Source of the DNA: Collybiopsis luxurians FD-317 M1
Lineage: Eukaryota > Basidiomycota > Agaricomycetes > Agaricales > Omphalotaceae
Assembly: GCA_000827265.1 (NCBI GenBank)
Contig: KN834802.1
Span: 84,988-148,987, forward strand
Direction of reading: 5' to 3'
DNA: 64,000 nucleotides
In this document: in pieces, positions 1-10,479 of the stretch
Position numbering within the stretch: position 1 is the stretch's first letter
How the letters are laid out: every line of letters starts with the position of its first letter
Made by a program: the position numbers and the translations under genes
Notes under the pieces: generated by a model
The model's database searches: none
Seen by the model: only the letters and a program-made list of their open reading frames with translations
What the model was told of the DNA's origin: nothing

Positions 1-356
1 AACCCAAAGACTGGATTGATGCCTTCAACAACAGGATAGAGGAGAAAATGGATGAGATCTCTCCCCTCTTAGATGAAACCTGAGAGCTCACGCACACTGA
101 AATAGATACAGCCACAGTGGAAGTAGCACCAGTACACATGTACAGTACAAAAGCGAAACCCTGGTGGGACTTGTCATGCACACAAACCCTAAAATTTCCA
201 CTGTCTTGAGCCCAAATTCCAGTAAAACCACCTAGGCCAGTAATTGGCAAAATTCCTAACAACTTCATACCTCCGCAGAAGCGTTCTGTTGGTGCTCTCT
301 GAAAGAGGAAGCTCGTAGCTATCGATGCAGCGGTAAAACACATTATTAATGCCGGA

Positions 357-785
357 ATGTCCTCCATGGTGTCCATCAGGCATGAAGATTTATTAGCCAT
401 AGCACCGGAATACTGTCGTAAAGTGAAAGACAGCGTTTCCGGGGGGAGAATCCGAGTCGACGGCGCCATGTTCAACAGCGTTCACACTTGGTACCTTGTT
501 GCCCCACTCCCCCTTCCTGAATGCATTGATCCTGTATCCGCTTTTCTGAATGATTTTGGGGATGCGCAGGAAGGCGATGGCTTCTATGTTGCGAAAGATC
601 CCCATAGCATCCGTGCGATAAATGGCTCCGTTGGTGAACAAACCGTTCACTGTATCTCGGACAGCAGATGTAGCATCATTGCTATGTCAGATGCAGTCTA
701 CAACGCGTTAGGCATTGCCTTCGATCCGACCAAGAAGATTTCATTGCAAAGTAGGAATGGCTCCACAAATTGGTCGAGGGGATTA
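357..785 (+). pseudogene. Ty3/gypsy-type polyprotein fragment (retropepsin region)
   Basis: An open frame starting at 357 resembles the part of basidiomycete Ty3/gypsy polyproteins that leads into and includes the aspartic protease. In order it shows a segment like EDLLAIAPEYCRKVKD, then FYVAKDPHSIRAI, then IIAMSDAVYNALGI, then a QSRNGSTNWSRGLAK tail. In active relatives the catalytic aspartate lies in a D-P-G-S/C stretch just before IIAMS; here that stretch reads DSRCS, so the site is degenerate. No reverse transcriptase or integrase follows, and homology stops near 785 where an unrelated fragment begins. It is therefore a dead, truncated piece of an LTR element. The family call is from memory of the motifs and has not been tested by a search. 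Confidence 0.65.
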
Positions 786-786
786 G

Positions 787-856
787 CGAAGATCTTGGTA
801 ATACTTCGTTTGGTAATACTTCTACTTCTCGCTGCCGCCTGCAGGTGGGACAGTTG
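787..856 (-). pseudogene. rhomboid N-terminal exon scrap
   Basis: The 70 bases next to the gypsy fragment match, on the minus strand, the 5' edge of the linker exon in the two rhomboid remnants at 6135-7183 and 14362-15441. The intron end CACCTGCAG is followed by a GGCGGC-like start and the codons for YYQDL. The unit AGTATTACCAA is duplicated here. It is only an exon edge with no coding value, but it shows that the rhomboid-containing cassette extends to, or has been scattered to, the left end of the window. Confidence 0.45.
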
Positions 857-2466
857 ATCCTATTTTTGTTTTCTAAGCGCTCGCGTGCTCATTTCTGAGC
901 GTTGTCGCGACACGTTCAGCCCTTCTCATAATCTGTCTGTTCTCGATACTACTTCAATAAGGACAGAAACCCTTGAGAGTGATTATACTAAGAATTTATT
1001 AGGGCCTTTCTTATCAAACACAGTCCTAAAACAGCGCGGATTAGCAGGACACGCTGTTCACCGTTCATGAAAGGCGTGGGACAAAATTACTTTGTGTGCT
1101 GAATAGCTAGATAGCGACGCTATCTGCCACGGGTATAGGTATAACTAGACACCTTCAGACTCGTGCCTGGACCTCACCGAAGTCACACCCACAGCCAGGA
1201 GGATCATTCTCAAAGTCGAGATCAGTCGCAATTGCCCTCGGGACAATCAGGCATTATAATAGAGTAGTGATTTTTGTCTACAAGATTTCACAGCTTCCCA
1301 CTTCAAATGCTGCCCTCAGAAACTCCATCGAAGGCTGTTTCAATAAGGGATGATATGAGAATTGCCGAATATCCCCTTGGAAGTGATAGATGAGTTTTAT
1401 ACGAGGAGCGGTTTCGTAGCCATGGTCTACAGTAACCAGAGTCTTGGAGAGGTAAACAGTGAGGCTCTCCAAGATGGCATGTGCTTCGCACTCCTTTAAC
1501 AATGTTGAACATTATTCCCATCGGAAATGGGAAATCTGATTTGAAACTGCAAGGCTGCTGGCGGTGCAAGCCATTAGGTTCAATGATCATGTCATGGGTG
1601 ATTGTTTCGACAGGTTGCTAGATACATGGATCCTAAGATTGGTTCTCACAATCATCTATGAAACTAAATGTCCCTATCTTTGTGCCTGTAGTAATTAAAT
1701 CAGGATGTATCTGTTACAGCTGATTGCAAAATTGTAGAATAAATTCCAAAAACGCCCCTCAGTGGTGTTTACTGCCAATCAAACATGCTATTCACTGCTC
1801 CGCCGATGCCGGGAGCAATATATTTGACATATAAGTAGAAGGGTGGGCCCTTAGACTGCGGGGCATTAATCCAAAAAGAAACCACATCTACTAATTGCGC
1901 TATTCTTAGCTAACTTGAGTGCCTGGAAGCCTATGCTAATGCGTGCGTGTCTGACCGGTATTATGTTGTGGCAGTGGCTGGAAACTTCACAATGAACAAC
2001 GGTTTCATCTTTGTTGGGTCTATGCCCACGCTGGCTTTAATTTTAATTAGATCCGTTGCTAACCTAGACATCAATGCTTTGGATTGGAAAGCTCGAGGAA
2101 ACTTCATGATGGATAATCTCAGGGTGCATATTGGAGATCACTGCAGAGCTGATTCATATGGCTACTAGAATTCCTCAATTGGCAGTGGAACGTCTATGAT
2201 AGAATTAGCATAGTCGCGCAGGGTTTGATCGAACTAGAAGAATTTGCTGAATTTGTAAAGACGCATTCAAGGTTCCACCGCATGCTCTGTGTCTATTTGA
2301 AGGTAATGAAGAAATGATGAAGTTACAAAATGCAACGTATGCTAAACCAGCAAATAAGTGGTGTTAATTGGCTTGCAAGCGAATTAAGATTGACTATATT
2401 CGCGGCCCGATTATGGGTCCAATTTGAAAAGTCCGACATGTTGGACATCAATTAGATTACTATTGG
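857..2466. other. intergenic, no supported gene
   Basis: I see no gene I can support here. A 74-codon minus-strand frame at 1278-1502 is free of stops, but matches nothing I recognise and has no clear splice partners. Bases 1535-1650 are a partial copy of the sequence upstream of the DUF6536 copies (see the repeat at 2467-2807). Confidence 0.5.
1535..1650 (+). repeat. partial copy of DUF6536 upstream repeat
   Basis: Shares ATTAGGTTCAATGATCATG, ATGGGTGATTG and TTGCTAGATACAT with 2467-2560 and, in more diverged form, with 10078-10165. It is a stray copy with no coding region attached, so it may mark an older cassette boundary. Confidence 0.6.
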
Positions 2467-2807
2467 AATTCTGCTTTGAAACTGGCAGTCGTTAGGTTCA
2501 ATGATAATGTGATGGGTGATTGGTTGCTAGATACATATATCCTAACAAAATAATTTGTCAAAGTGCAGAACCTTGGACAACAAATGTCTGTTAATCATGA
2601 AAACTATCTGTCAAACTCCAGATATCTCGGGGCTGATACTTGGTTCCAATTTAGTATCCTTGCAACAAGTATATAGGTCGGACCCTCTCTCAGTTTACGT
2701 ATCACTGGACTTTAACCCTCTCAGTAAACGGTTTCTTTAATCCTACTTCTGTGATTCAAGTTATTCAAATTTCATTCTCTCACTTATCCAGTACTTGGAA
2801 TAAGCCA
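2467..2807 (+). repeat. duplicated upstream region of DUF6536 copy 1
   Basis: This stretch is alignable by eye with 10078-10479 upstream of copy 2: the shared blocks include TCAAACTCCAGATATCTCG, GTTCCAATTTAGTATC, TTTAACC.TCTCAGTAAACGG and GAGTAAGC..GAGCCAATG. It probably contains the promoter and 5' leader of the gene. The conservation shows that the duplicated unit included regulatory DNA as well as exons. Confidence 0.6.
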
Positions 2808-5283
2808 ATGTCAAGCACTACGGGGTTTGTAAATTTCTAATTCTGCGATGCTATTGATTCATCCATTGTTTACAGTCTTCAACTTCAACCACTTCGCCGG
2901 CTGACATCATACAAAACTGTTCCAATAAGTGATGAGAATGAGTGTTTATATAATCGAGCTGAAAGCACCTCGTTAGGTGACCAGGACATTGATGAGTGGA
3001 ATCAAAATAGCAGTTTAGATGATCAAACTACATTGCTGGCCTCAGGAGGCACCCCTTACATTGACCTTCGCACCTCAGAACCACATTCAGGTGGGAAATG
3101 GGGGATTCAAAATTTCAAATCCAGTTTGCCTACGGGTTGGCGATTCGGAGCGTGGCTAGCAACAACCCAAGCTGTCGCTGTTCTCTTTCTCAATATTGTT
3201 ATATTGATTTGGAGTTCCATTAGCGCTGGATGGAGCAGCAGTGGGTCAGTATTCCAAGGTGACTGCGACACAGTAGGCCATGTTTCCATTGGAATTCATC
3301 TTGTCATCAACATTCTCAGCACCTTGTTACTTGGTGCTAGCAACTATGTCATGCAGAGTCTATGTGCTCCTACTCGGAGTGAGGTGGACAAAGCACATGC
3401 AAGAGGATCTTGGCTGGATATCGGTGTGCAGAGTGTGAGAAATCTGAAATACCAGAGCCGCTCGAAGCGGACCTTATGGCTTGCCCTTTTCCTTTCTTCT
3501 ATTCCACTACATCTTTTGTAAGTATCGTGAAATTAAATGATTCACAGAGCTTACACACTTTTCAGTTACAACTCGACATTTTTCTCTACATTGAGCGCCA
3601 ATATATATTCCGTTACGCTGGCACAAGGACCAGATATAACACAAATTAGTAATGAAACAAAGTGGCAGTGGTGTTCACCCGGCTCAGAGGTTGAGTGCAA
3701 CCCACTTTTGCAAGATTTATTTCTCGGATGGGACATTCTCAATCCTTCTCAGTGCCTCCAAGCATATGCTACTGACTTTCTGTCCAATCGAAATGATGTT
3801 GTTGTGGTGATAGGCACCAACCACACCTCTAATGGCACATTATGGCAAGTAGATGAGCTCACAGCCTATATGACCGTCCAACCTGGTTCAACCTCATATG
3901 ACTGGATTTGCTCAGATCCATCCCGGGAGGATAATTGGTGTCCTTCTGGTCCTGACCGATTTTCACTCTGTCCAGATCCCCAGGTTTGTTCTTCGGCCTG
4001 GAAAAACATCAACCCGTCAGAATGGGACCTAGCATGGGGACAAAAAAACGCCTTGTTTCCCAATGGAACAATGCGCGTTAATTATTGCATCAGCCAACCA
4101 GTTGAGCCAAGATGCCAACTAGAATTTGACTTACCGCTTTTAGCAGTGGTCATTGTGTTTAACATTGTAAAAGTTATCTGCATGGCTCTTGCTGCTGGAA
4201 AGATTAACGACAAGCCTCTTGTTACCATTGGAGATGCTATTGCATCTTTTACTGATGATCCTGACCCTCATACAAGAGGCATGTGTTTGGCATTACCAAG
4301 TCAGTTCAATAATGCCAGACACAACCAACCTATCACACCGGTGTTAACTCAATATCAGCCCAAGAATCTTCGGTGGTTAAGTGCTGCTAGTAAACGGCAT
4401 TGGACCTTGGCAATTTGTCTGTATGTAGTGAATTTTATTCCCCACTCTTCCATTAAGCTCATAACCATGAACTTGATTACACAGCTTTATCAGTGCTATC
4501 TCCATTGTTCTTGGTCTTTTGGTCTTCGCTATTTTAAATCTAAAGTCATCTGGTTCCATCATTGGGATTAAAGCTCTCTGGGAATTGGGAATTGGCAAGC
4601 CCCATGCTCAAACTATTATTCGAGACTGGGCTATACCAACACAGGGATATGGTGGACTTATTGCCTCAGTGCTGGTGGCAAATTCACCCCAGGTCATTCT
4701 TTCAATGATTTACATTGTCTTCAACAGTCTATGCACCACCCTTTTCCTGGCATTGGAATGGTCCTCCTACTCCAATTCCCGCAAACCCCTTCGTGTCTCT
4801 AATCCCTGCGGCGAGCAACGTTCCACCTATTTTCTACAGATACCTTATCGCTACGCGCTTCCATTGATGGCATACTCTACTGTCCTTCACTGGCTCATCT
4901 CCCAAAGTATCTTTCTTGTCAAGATCAACTACTGGAATAGCGATGACTTGATAATTTTAAGTACTGCTGCGAGCATTTCAACCAGCTGTGGCTACTCTCT
5001 GATCGGGATGATCCTCGCGACAATTGTTGCTGCATCTCTAATTTTGAGTGCACTTGCAATTAGCTTCTTCAAGCGAATTGACGGCAATATGCCGCTTGTG
5101 GGTAGTTGTAGCGCTGCCATTGCAGCAGCGTGTCATCCCCCGGCGGATGGTGCAGACCCACTGAAACCAATGAAGTGGGGTGTTATTTTGGATACGGACA
5201 ATGACAGGAAGCAGGGTGTTGGACATATCAGCTTTTCGAGTGGGGAAGTTTTACCGCCAATCCCCGGGTATTACTATTCTTGA
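2808..5283 (+). CDS. DUF6536-type multi-pass membrane protein, copy 1
   Basis: Four-exon model: 2808-2824, 2876-3517, 3566-4420, 4485-5283, giving 770 codons before the stop with consistent phases. The protein shows the hallmarks that I associate with fungal DUF6536 proteins: PTGWRFGAWLA at the start of the first membrane helix, a GIHLVINILSTLLLGASNY helix, a long loop with paired cysteines, then ANSPQVILSMIY and YFLQIPYRY, with the SAAIAAACHPP segment near the C terminus. About eight hydrophobic segments suggest an integral membrane protein of unknown function. The ATG used in copy 2 (10597) is ATA here (2925-2927), so a model starting there would be dead. The upstream mini-exon rescues it: its in-frame continuation (LQLQPLRR) matches copies 2 and 3. 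The intron 1 donor would be GTTTGT, which is weak. The rest of the frame is open. Confidence 0.75.
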
Positions 5284-6134
5284 TTGTATTGTATCAATTT
5301 CCGATCGACTCAGAGCTGGTACAGTGGTACCGTTCCCAAGTCGTGGAGAAGAGGTGCGAATATACCCACAGAATGTTAGTATTGTTCTGAGTTCAACATC
5401 TCCGTCCTCAATCTCGGGAATGTGACCGCTGTAGCGGCGTTGACAACTTCCGCAGGATGTGCCAGTGCGTCATTGGGTCTGAGCAATTTAATTCCCTCCT
5501 TCCAATTAATACAGCTTGCCTTGCTAGATAAGTTTCTGCAAAACTTTCTCAGGGCATACATCGGCAAGTTCTTCTGAGTCGTCCCGCGCGCTGCCAAGAT
5601 ATGTCTACAGACTGTGTATCCGGATCCAAAGTTGAAAGAACTTGTGTATGATGATATTCAAACGAAGAGCTCGGAGCGATTTCAAGAATCTTCAAACTAA
5701 GCGCTCTAATCGGTTTCGAAGAGCCTCGGTGAATGTCCGAGTCGCGGTTAGTTTTCAAGTGGTACTAATATTATTCTGTACTACATAAATAAGTCATCGA
5801 TTAGTAGCCATTAAGGTCCATTTAAAAGTCCAAGAGATCGTTGCAGTATATACTTGAGCGCCACCGTCAGGCTTTCGCATTAGCATTACCTCCCCCACTT
5901 CCCCCCTCTCTTCTTCGGTAGCCTAATACCTTCTCTTTTTCTGCCTACCACACACAACAACGCCTCTAACACTACCTACCTATCATATGCCACTGCTACT
6001 GCTGCTCGTGAAACCTACAGAAAAAGGCGCAAGAACAAAACGTTAGCGAGAAAGCGAAGCAATAAGCATGACATTGACATAGCAAGAGCACGACTTACCG
6101 GTTCTGCGGAAGGAAAATCAGATCGAATCGATGG
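5284..6134. other. intergenic between DUF6536 copy 1 and rhomboid remnant
   Basis: Two overlapping minus-strand frames (5376-5597, 5549-5758) are open but unrecognised and without clear splice sites. From about 6020 the sequence is homologous to 13550-13650, downstream of the DUF6536 fragment (AGAACAAAACG, GCGAAGCAATAAGCATGACA and TACCGGTTCTG have counterparts), so this is part of the duplicated cassette. Confidence 0.45.
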
Positions 6135-7183
6135 TTAGTCAATCTTCAACCAACTCGAAAATCTAATAAAACAAAAAACACACTCTTGACAATGATTATT
6201 CGCACTCGTCGGCCGACAGGATAGGTATCTGCATCCCTCGCACGCTGCAGGTCAAAAGTGAACAATAGCGAAAAGAGGGCCAGAGAAGAAGGAGCGAGAA
6301 TGAGCACCGGTTAATAAAGAAAAAGAATAAACGGCAGGAACGGGAACAGGCAATGGAAATAGGCGCAAAAAAAGGGAGGCCGAGATACCACAAAGTCCAG
6401 GTAATCGATGTTAAAGGAAGTTAGGGAAGACACGTACCAGCATAAGGATCCGAGGTATAGAAATTCCTAATCAACACTACAAACAGAATAATTGACAGCA
6501 CCAACGCGATCACACGACACGTCCATGTAATCAGAGAACGGCGGGTGGTTACAGAGATGATGGGGAAAAACGTGATTCCCGTGAGGAGTTCCAGTAAACT
6601 GTATCGATAACATAAAAGTCGATTAGTCACACCCCAACCAAAGCAACCGCTATTGCATAACATAAAAACGGATAGGTCTGCCTCCCAAGTCCACGTTTCT
6701 TCCTTTCTATCCTCTGCTCCAAAGGCTCAGTACTCCGCTGAATCAAAAGCGTTTCGAACTGGACCAATTTCGCTAACAGACCTCCCCCCGGCGCTGTTAG
6801 TCCCCCTTTCGCAACGGAATGAGGAACGTTAGTGGGATCGTATGGATCCCCATACTCTAAATCTTGGTAATAATTCGACTTGTCGCCGCCGCTTGCAGGT
6901 GGGACGGCGTTTTGAATAAATTAGCATCAGATTCTTGTCTCTGCTTAGTATAACTTTCATCGTAAACATGACCTTGGCCCTCTTCATCCTCTTCGTGTTC
7001 GTCAACATATCCAGACGTCCTCAAAATCCCTTTCTACGTTCGAGCAGACCGTGCCGTACTAGCTCCACGCACGAGACCAGGCGAAGCAGTTCCGCGGGAC
7101 ATGATGCTCTGGTGGTCGAACGCTTCGTCTGTAACATCGAGAGTGCTACTGCGAGTGGTAGGGTCGGTAGATGGATGGGACAT
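6135..7183 (-). pseudogene. rhomboid-family intramembrane protease, core-deleted remnant 1
   Basis: Read on the minus strand, the N-terminal cytosolic part is recognisable: a start like MSHPSTDPTTRSSTLD, acidic DEHEEDEE, then YYQDLEYGDPYDPT, APGGGLLAKLVQFET and STEPLEQRIERKKRGLGRQ. The C-terminal part is also clear: LLTGITFFPIIS, a membrane helix, then LIRNFYTSDPYA and CRYLSCRPTSANNHCQ. These match, from memory, the linker and tail of fungal rhomboids (serine proteases of family S54). Everything between YPF and LLTGI is gone, including the GxSG serine and the NFAHLGG histidine. The fusion point falls inside a former intron. There are stops in the N-terminal exon. It cannot encode a protease. 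Confidence 0.75.
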
Positions 7184-7259
7184 CTCGTATTCGAGGAGAT
7201 TCGAGGAGGGCATGGTAGTGGGAAGGGATCAAGGAGATGAAAGAAAGAAGAAGACCGCA

Positions 7260-9400
7260 GTCGCTTAAGGCGCTGAACGCCTCACCTTGACTGCGGGTTT
7301 TAGCGCCAACATTCAACCGATTTAACGGGCACAGCTTTAAGACGTCACTGCCAAGTCTAAATTAAGCGCTGCGCTGGGCGATTCGGCAGATTCCGACGCT
7401 ACACGAAGCCAACTCTTCACTGTCCTCAATAAACGACTTGTTTCTTAATGCTCTGGCTTTGCTTGCTGAAACGAATCAACAATCTCCCCCGGTGCAACCC
7501 CGAACCGCCCTATCGCCTACTTTGCCAAGCATCGTTCCCGATCCCGAAGAATTGTCGGCTGTTCATGCCCTTTTTATGTTAACATTGCTGTAGCTAGAGG
7601 CAGCAACCGGTCTCAAAGGTTGGTATATTTATCGAAGTTACCGCCTCCCAGCTTATACTTCCCTCCCGCCCGCATGACCGTCAGGATACTTACCACGTTC
7701 TGCCGAGACTCTGTCTATGTTGGATCTCATTCCCGTTCTCTCGGCTTTTTATGCCCTTCTTGTATTAACATTTCAGCTTGAGATATTCAAAAACCAGGCT
7801 CATCTGTTGCAACACGGCCGAAGATATCAAAGGTATCTTCCCTCAACCTATACTTAGCTATACAGTCGGGATACTAACATGCGTTCTACTAACTAAAGCT
7901 TCACCGACTGAATATTTAATACGAATCATTCGCCATTGGTCAGCACAATTTACAATAATTCGGTCGAGCCCAACCGTCTCTGAAGGTAAAGGAATGTTCG
8001 AAAGTAGTCAAGGATTGCAGTTATGGGTGCTACATCCGTGTAATGCCCCTACTCGGAGACTCCCCCGCGGCCGCGGTCAAACGAATGCAGTAATCGAAAA
8101 CAGTCCATTGTGTGGAACGACTTTGAGAACGAGTCAATCTGACAGGCTTTGCCCATAGATCGTCCTCGTTCACTTCAGCACCAGCGCCGTTATCATCCCT
8201 AGAGACACTACTAAGATCACATCCCACGCGATAAACTTCTAACAAGTATGATCTCTCAAGTTCAACTGGGTTGAACAAATAGTGAGATAAGAGGACCTAC
8301 CTTTTGAACCCACCCCTTCGAACCCAGGCACAAATTGGAATGTTGACCAACCTCGAGAACGAGCATAATCCTCCGAATTTGTGCTTGTATCAACATTACT
8401 GTAGCTTGAACATCAAAAACAATTTTCAAGTTGGTATATTTATCAAGATCCCCGCTTCCCAGCACTATGCATATACTTACTTTGCCGCCTGCGTGACCGT
8501 CGGGAATCAGCATACTTAGATACGTTTCGCTGAGAGTTGTGCCGAGACTCTGTCTGACTCAATGAGGTCTACTAAAAACTTCACGAGCTTCGGAACAATG
8601 ACATTGTTTTTTTCTAGCTCTTCGAACATCATGAAGAGGTTTTGTATAGATTAAATCTCTCAAACAACGTTGGCGGTCTAGGGATACATCCGTACCGAGG
8701 TCATCATACGTCAAGCTCTACCTTACACGGAAGATTCTTCAATGGCTCATAATACATACCTGATCGATTCCTCGAGCCCCAACGAACAAACTGTTGAGTA
8801 CTGAAATAAAAAGGTAAGTATACGTACCTGAACCCTCAGTTACGAATGAGTGCCATTGACTCGATATATCATTGCCAGAATCGGTGATGGGATTGACGGC
8901 GGGGTGATTACGAAGCGAGAAGACATTTTTACGCATGTTCGGTGGTAAATACCAGGGATCCTTGTCCCTACATTGATTAATTTCCCGTTGGCCCTTCAGG
9001 TCAGAAACCATGTTTCGATTCTCTGATATGATTTTTATTAGTGGTACATATGTATGTCTGCATCATAATTGTTATCAGATGGCATTGAATTCTGACCCAA
9101 AAACCCATTCAGAGAATATCAAAACCCGGCAGGACTTCATCTCATCTTTCGCTGTTGATGTTGATTTTGCGGCCACCGTTGCTAGGCATCATTATAGGCA
9201 GCCCCCAAGACATATACCACCAATGCGAGAGCTGTTTCTTTGTATAGAGCACGTTAGAGTGCGTTTATCAGCGTATGTACGCGAGTGTAACTTCGACCAC
9301 AGCTGCCGCCACTGTCAAGGCTTCGTCTTATGTGGACCTCTGGCTATCCATGATCTCGCAGGATTTATAAAAACATACGATCTCTCAATGGAGTAAAAAT
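7260..9400. repeat. segmental duplication block X1 with decayed minus-strand exons
   Basis: The block resembles 22480-23640 (and its first 100 bases resemble 20241-20330). Shared landmarks include GCATCGTTCCCGATCC, CGGCTGTTCATGCCC, TCGAACATCATGAAGAGG and TACATACCTGATC. Inside X1 a subunit with TTAACATTGCTGTAG and GGTATATTTATC recurs near 7570, 7745 and 8375, so it has been tandemly copied. On the minus strand 8739-9011 is open (PPNMRKNVFSLRNHPAVNP) and is followed by a 41 nt exon with good splice edges ending GARGIDQ. The equivalent exon survives in the second copy, but its neighbour there has stops. I do not recognise the protein; it looks like a decayed small gene carried by the cassette. 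Confidence 0.55.
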
Positions 9401-9587
9401 TTGCCACAAATCTCACCTAAGATAGACACTCTTTCTCCCTTGAAATCAATGCTGGGATATGAGGTATATATCAGTATTAATCTTGTGCGAACACTGTTGT
9501 GACAGTTGGTAAAAGCCATGGCAGTACGTAGTGTCATCAGGCATGAATCAGCGCCGACTTGGTCGAGGGGTGCTCTGTGAATTCCTA

Positions 9588-9656
9588 AGCCATTTTGAAT
9601 CACTGTTGTCATTGATGGTTCTGCGACCCCTTGATATCATCTTCATCCCTTCCTTT
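9588..9656 (+). repeat. direct repeat, copy 1 of 2
   Basis: About 68 bases (AACCATTTTGAATCACTG through TTCATCCCTTCC) recur at 9990-10057 with few differences. A minus-strand frame at 9385-9612 overlaps it but is unrecognised. The pair brackets about 330 bp of sequence with no supported gene. Confidence 0.6.
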
Positions 9657-9989
9657 TTCATCTAGATCTTCCTGTCCTCAGTCTTCGAGACCCGCATGCA
9701 GCGTTGCGGTGGCCTTCGTCTCTTTAACTATCTAAGTATCTACCGTACCCAATGCCTGATGGATTGCGACCGACACACATTAATTCACGACTTCCAGTGG
9801 CACACTGAATGAACGGAACTCAAGATAATAGTATTCTTTCTTTCCCAATTTTGATTTCCGTTTCCTTCGCCCATGGAATCCTTTACGCTCTTGGATTGAT
9901 ATGCCAACTACCGTCAAGTGTTGATTAATAAAAGAAAGGTGAGTTCTAGCGTTTGCAGCGATTCGACGGATACAGACCAAAGGTTCTTC

Positions 9990-10057
9990 TCAACCATTTT
10001 GAATTTTTGTCTTCATTGACGGTTCTGCAACCCTCTCATATTATCTTCATCCCTTCG
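9990..10057 (+). repeat. direct repeat, copy 2 of 2
   Basis: Partner of 9588-9656; both share CATTGA.GGTTCTGC and ATTATCTTCATCCCTTC-like blocks. It lies directly before the region homologous to the DUF6536 copy 1 upstream sequence, so it may mark the left boundary of the second cassette. Confidence 0.6.
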
Positions 10058-10479
10058 CGAGGCCTTCCTGCGTTCGGAATTCTGGTTTGAAAATGCCAGT
10101 CGTTAGGTTCTACGATGATTTAATGGGTGATTTTTTCAATGGGTTGCTAAATGCATCGATCCAAATATTGCTTTCCTAAATCATTTGTCAAAGTGCGAAA
10201 CCTCCTATTTGCCGTCTATTCTTGATGCTGGTTCCCTACGTTGTCAATAAACTAGGACAACCGATATCTTTTGATCATGAAAGCTATCTGTCAAACTCCA
10301 GATATCTCGCTGCTGATGCTCAGTTCCAATTTAGTATCTTCGCAACAAGTATTTTGGTCAGTCACTCTCACAGTTTACGTAGGACTGGACTTTAACCGTC
10401 TCAGTAAACGGTTTCTTTAACCTTACTTCTGTTATTGATTCTCCCACTCATCCTTAGTATCTGGAGTAAGCTTGAGCCA

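Noticed and set aside
2925..2927. Start-codon loss (ATG to ATA) making DUF6536 copy 1 a pseudogene
   Set aside because: The upstream frame is conserved in all three copies and an upstream mini-exon supplies a start, so the ATA is most likely an internal Ile codon.
9010..9396. 128-codon plus-strand frame
   Set aside because: Lies over the decayed block X1; the matching frame in block X2 is interrupted and it has no recognisable domain.
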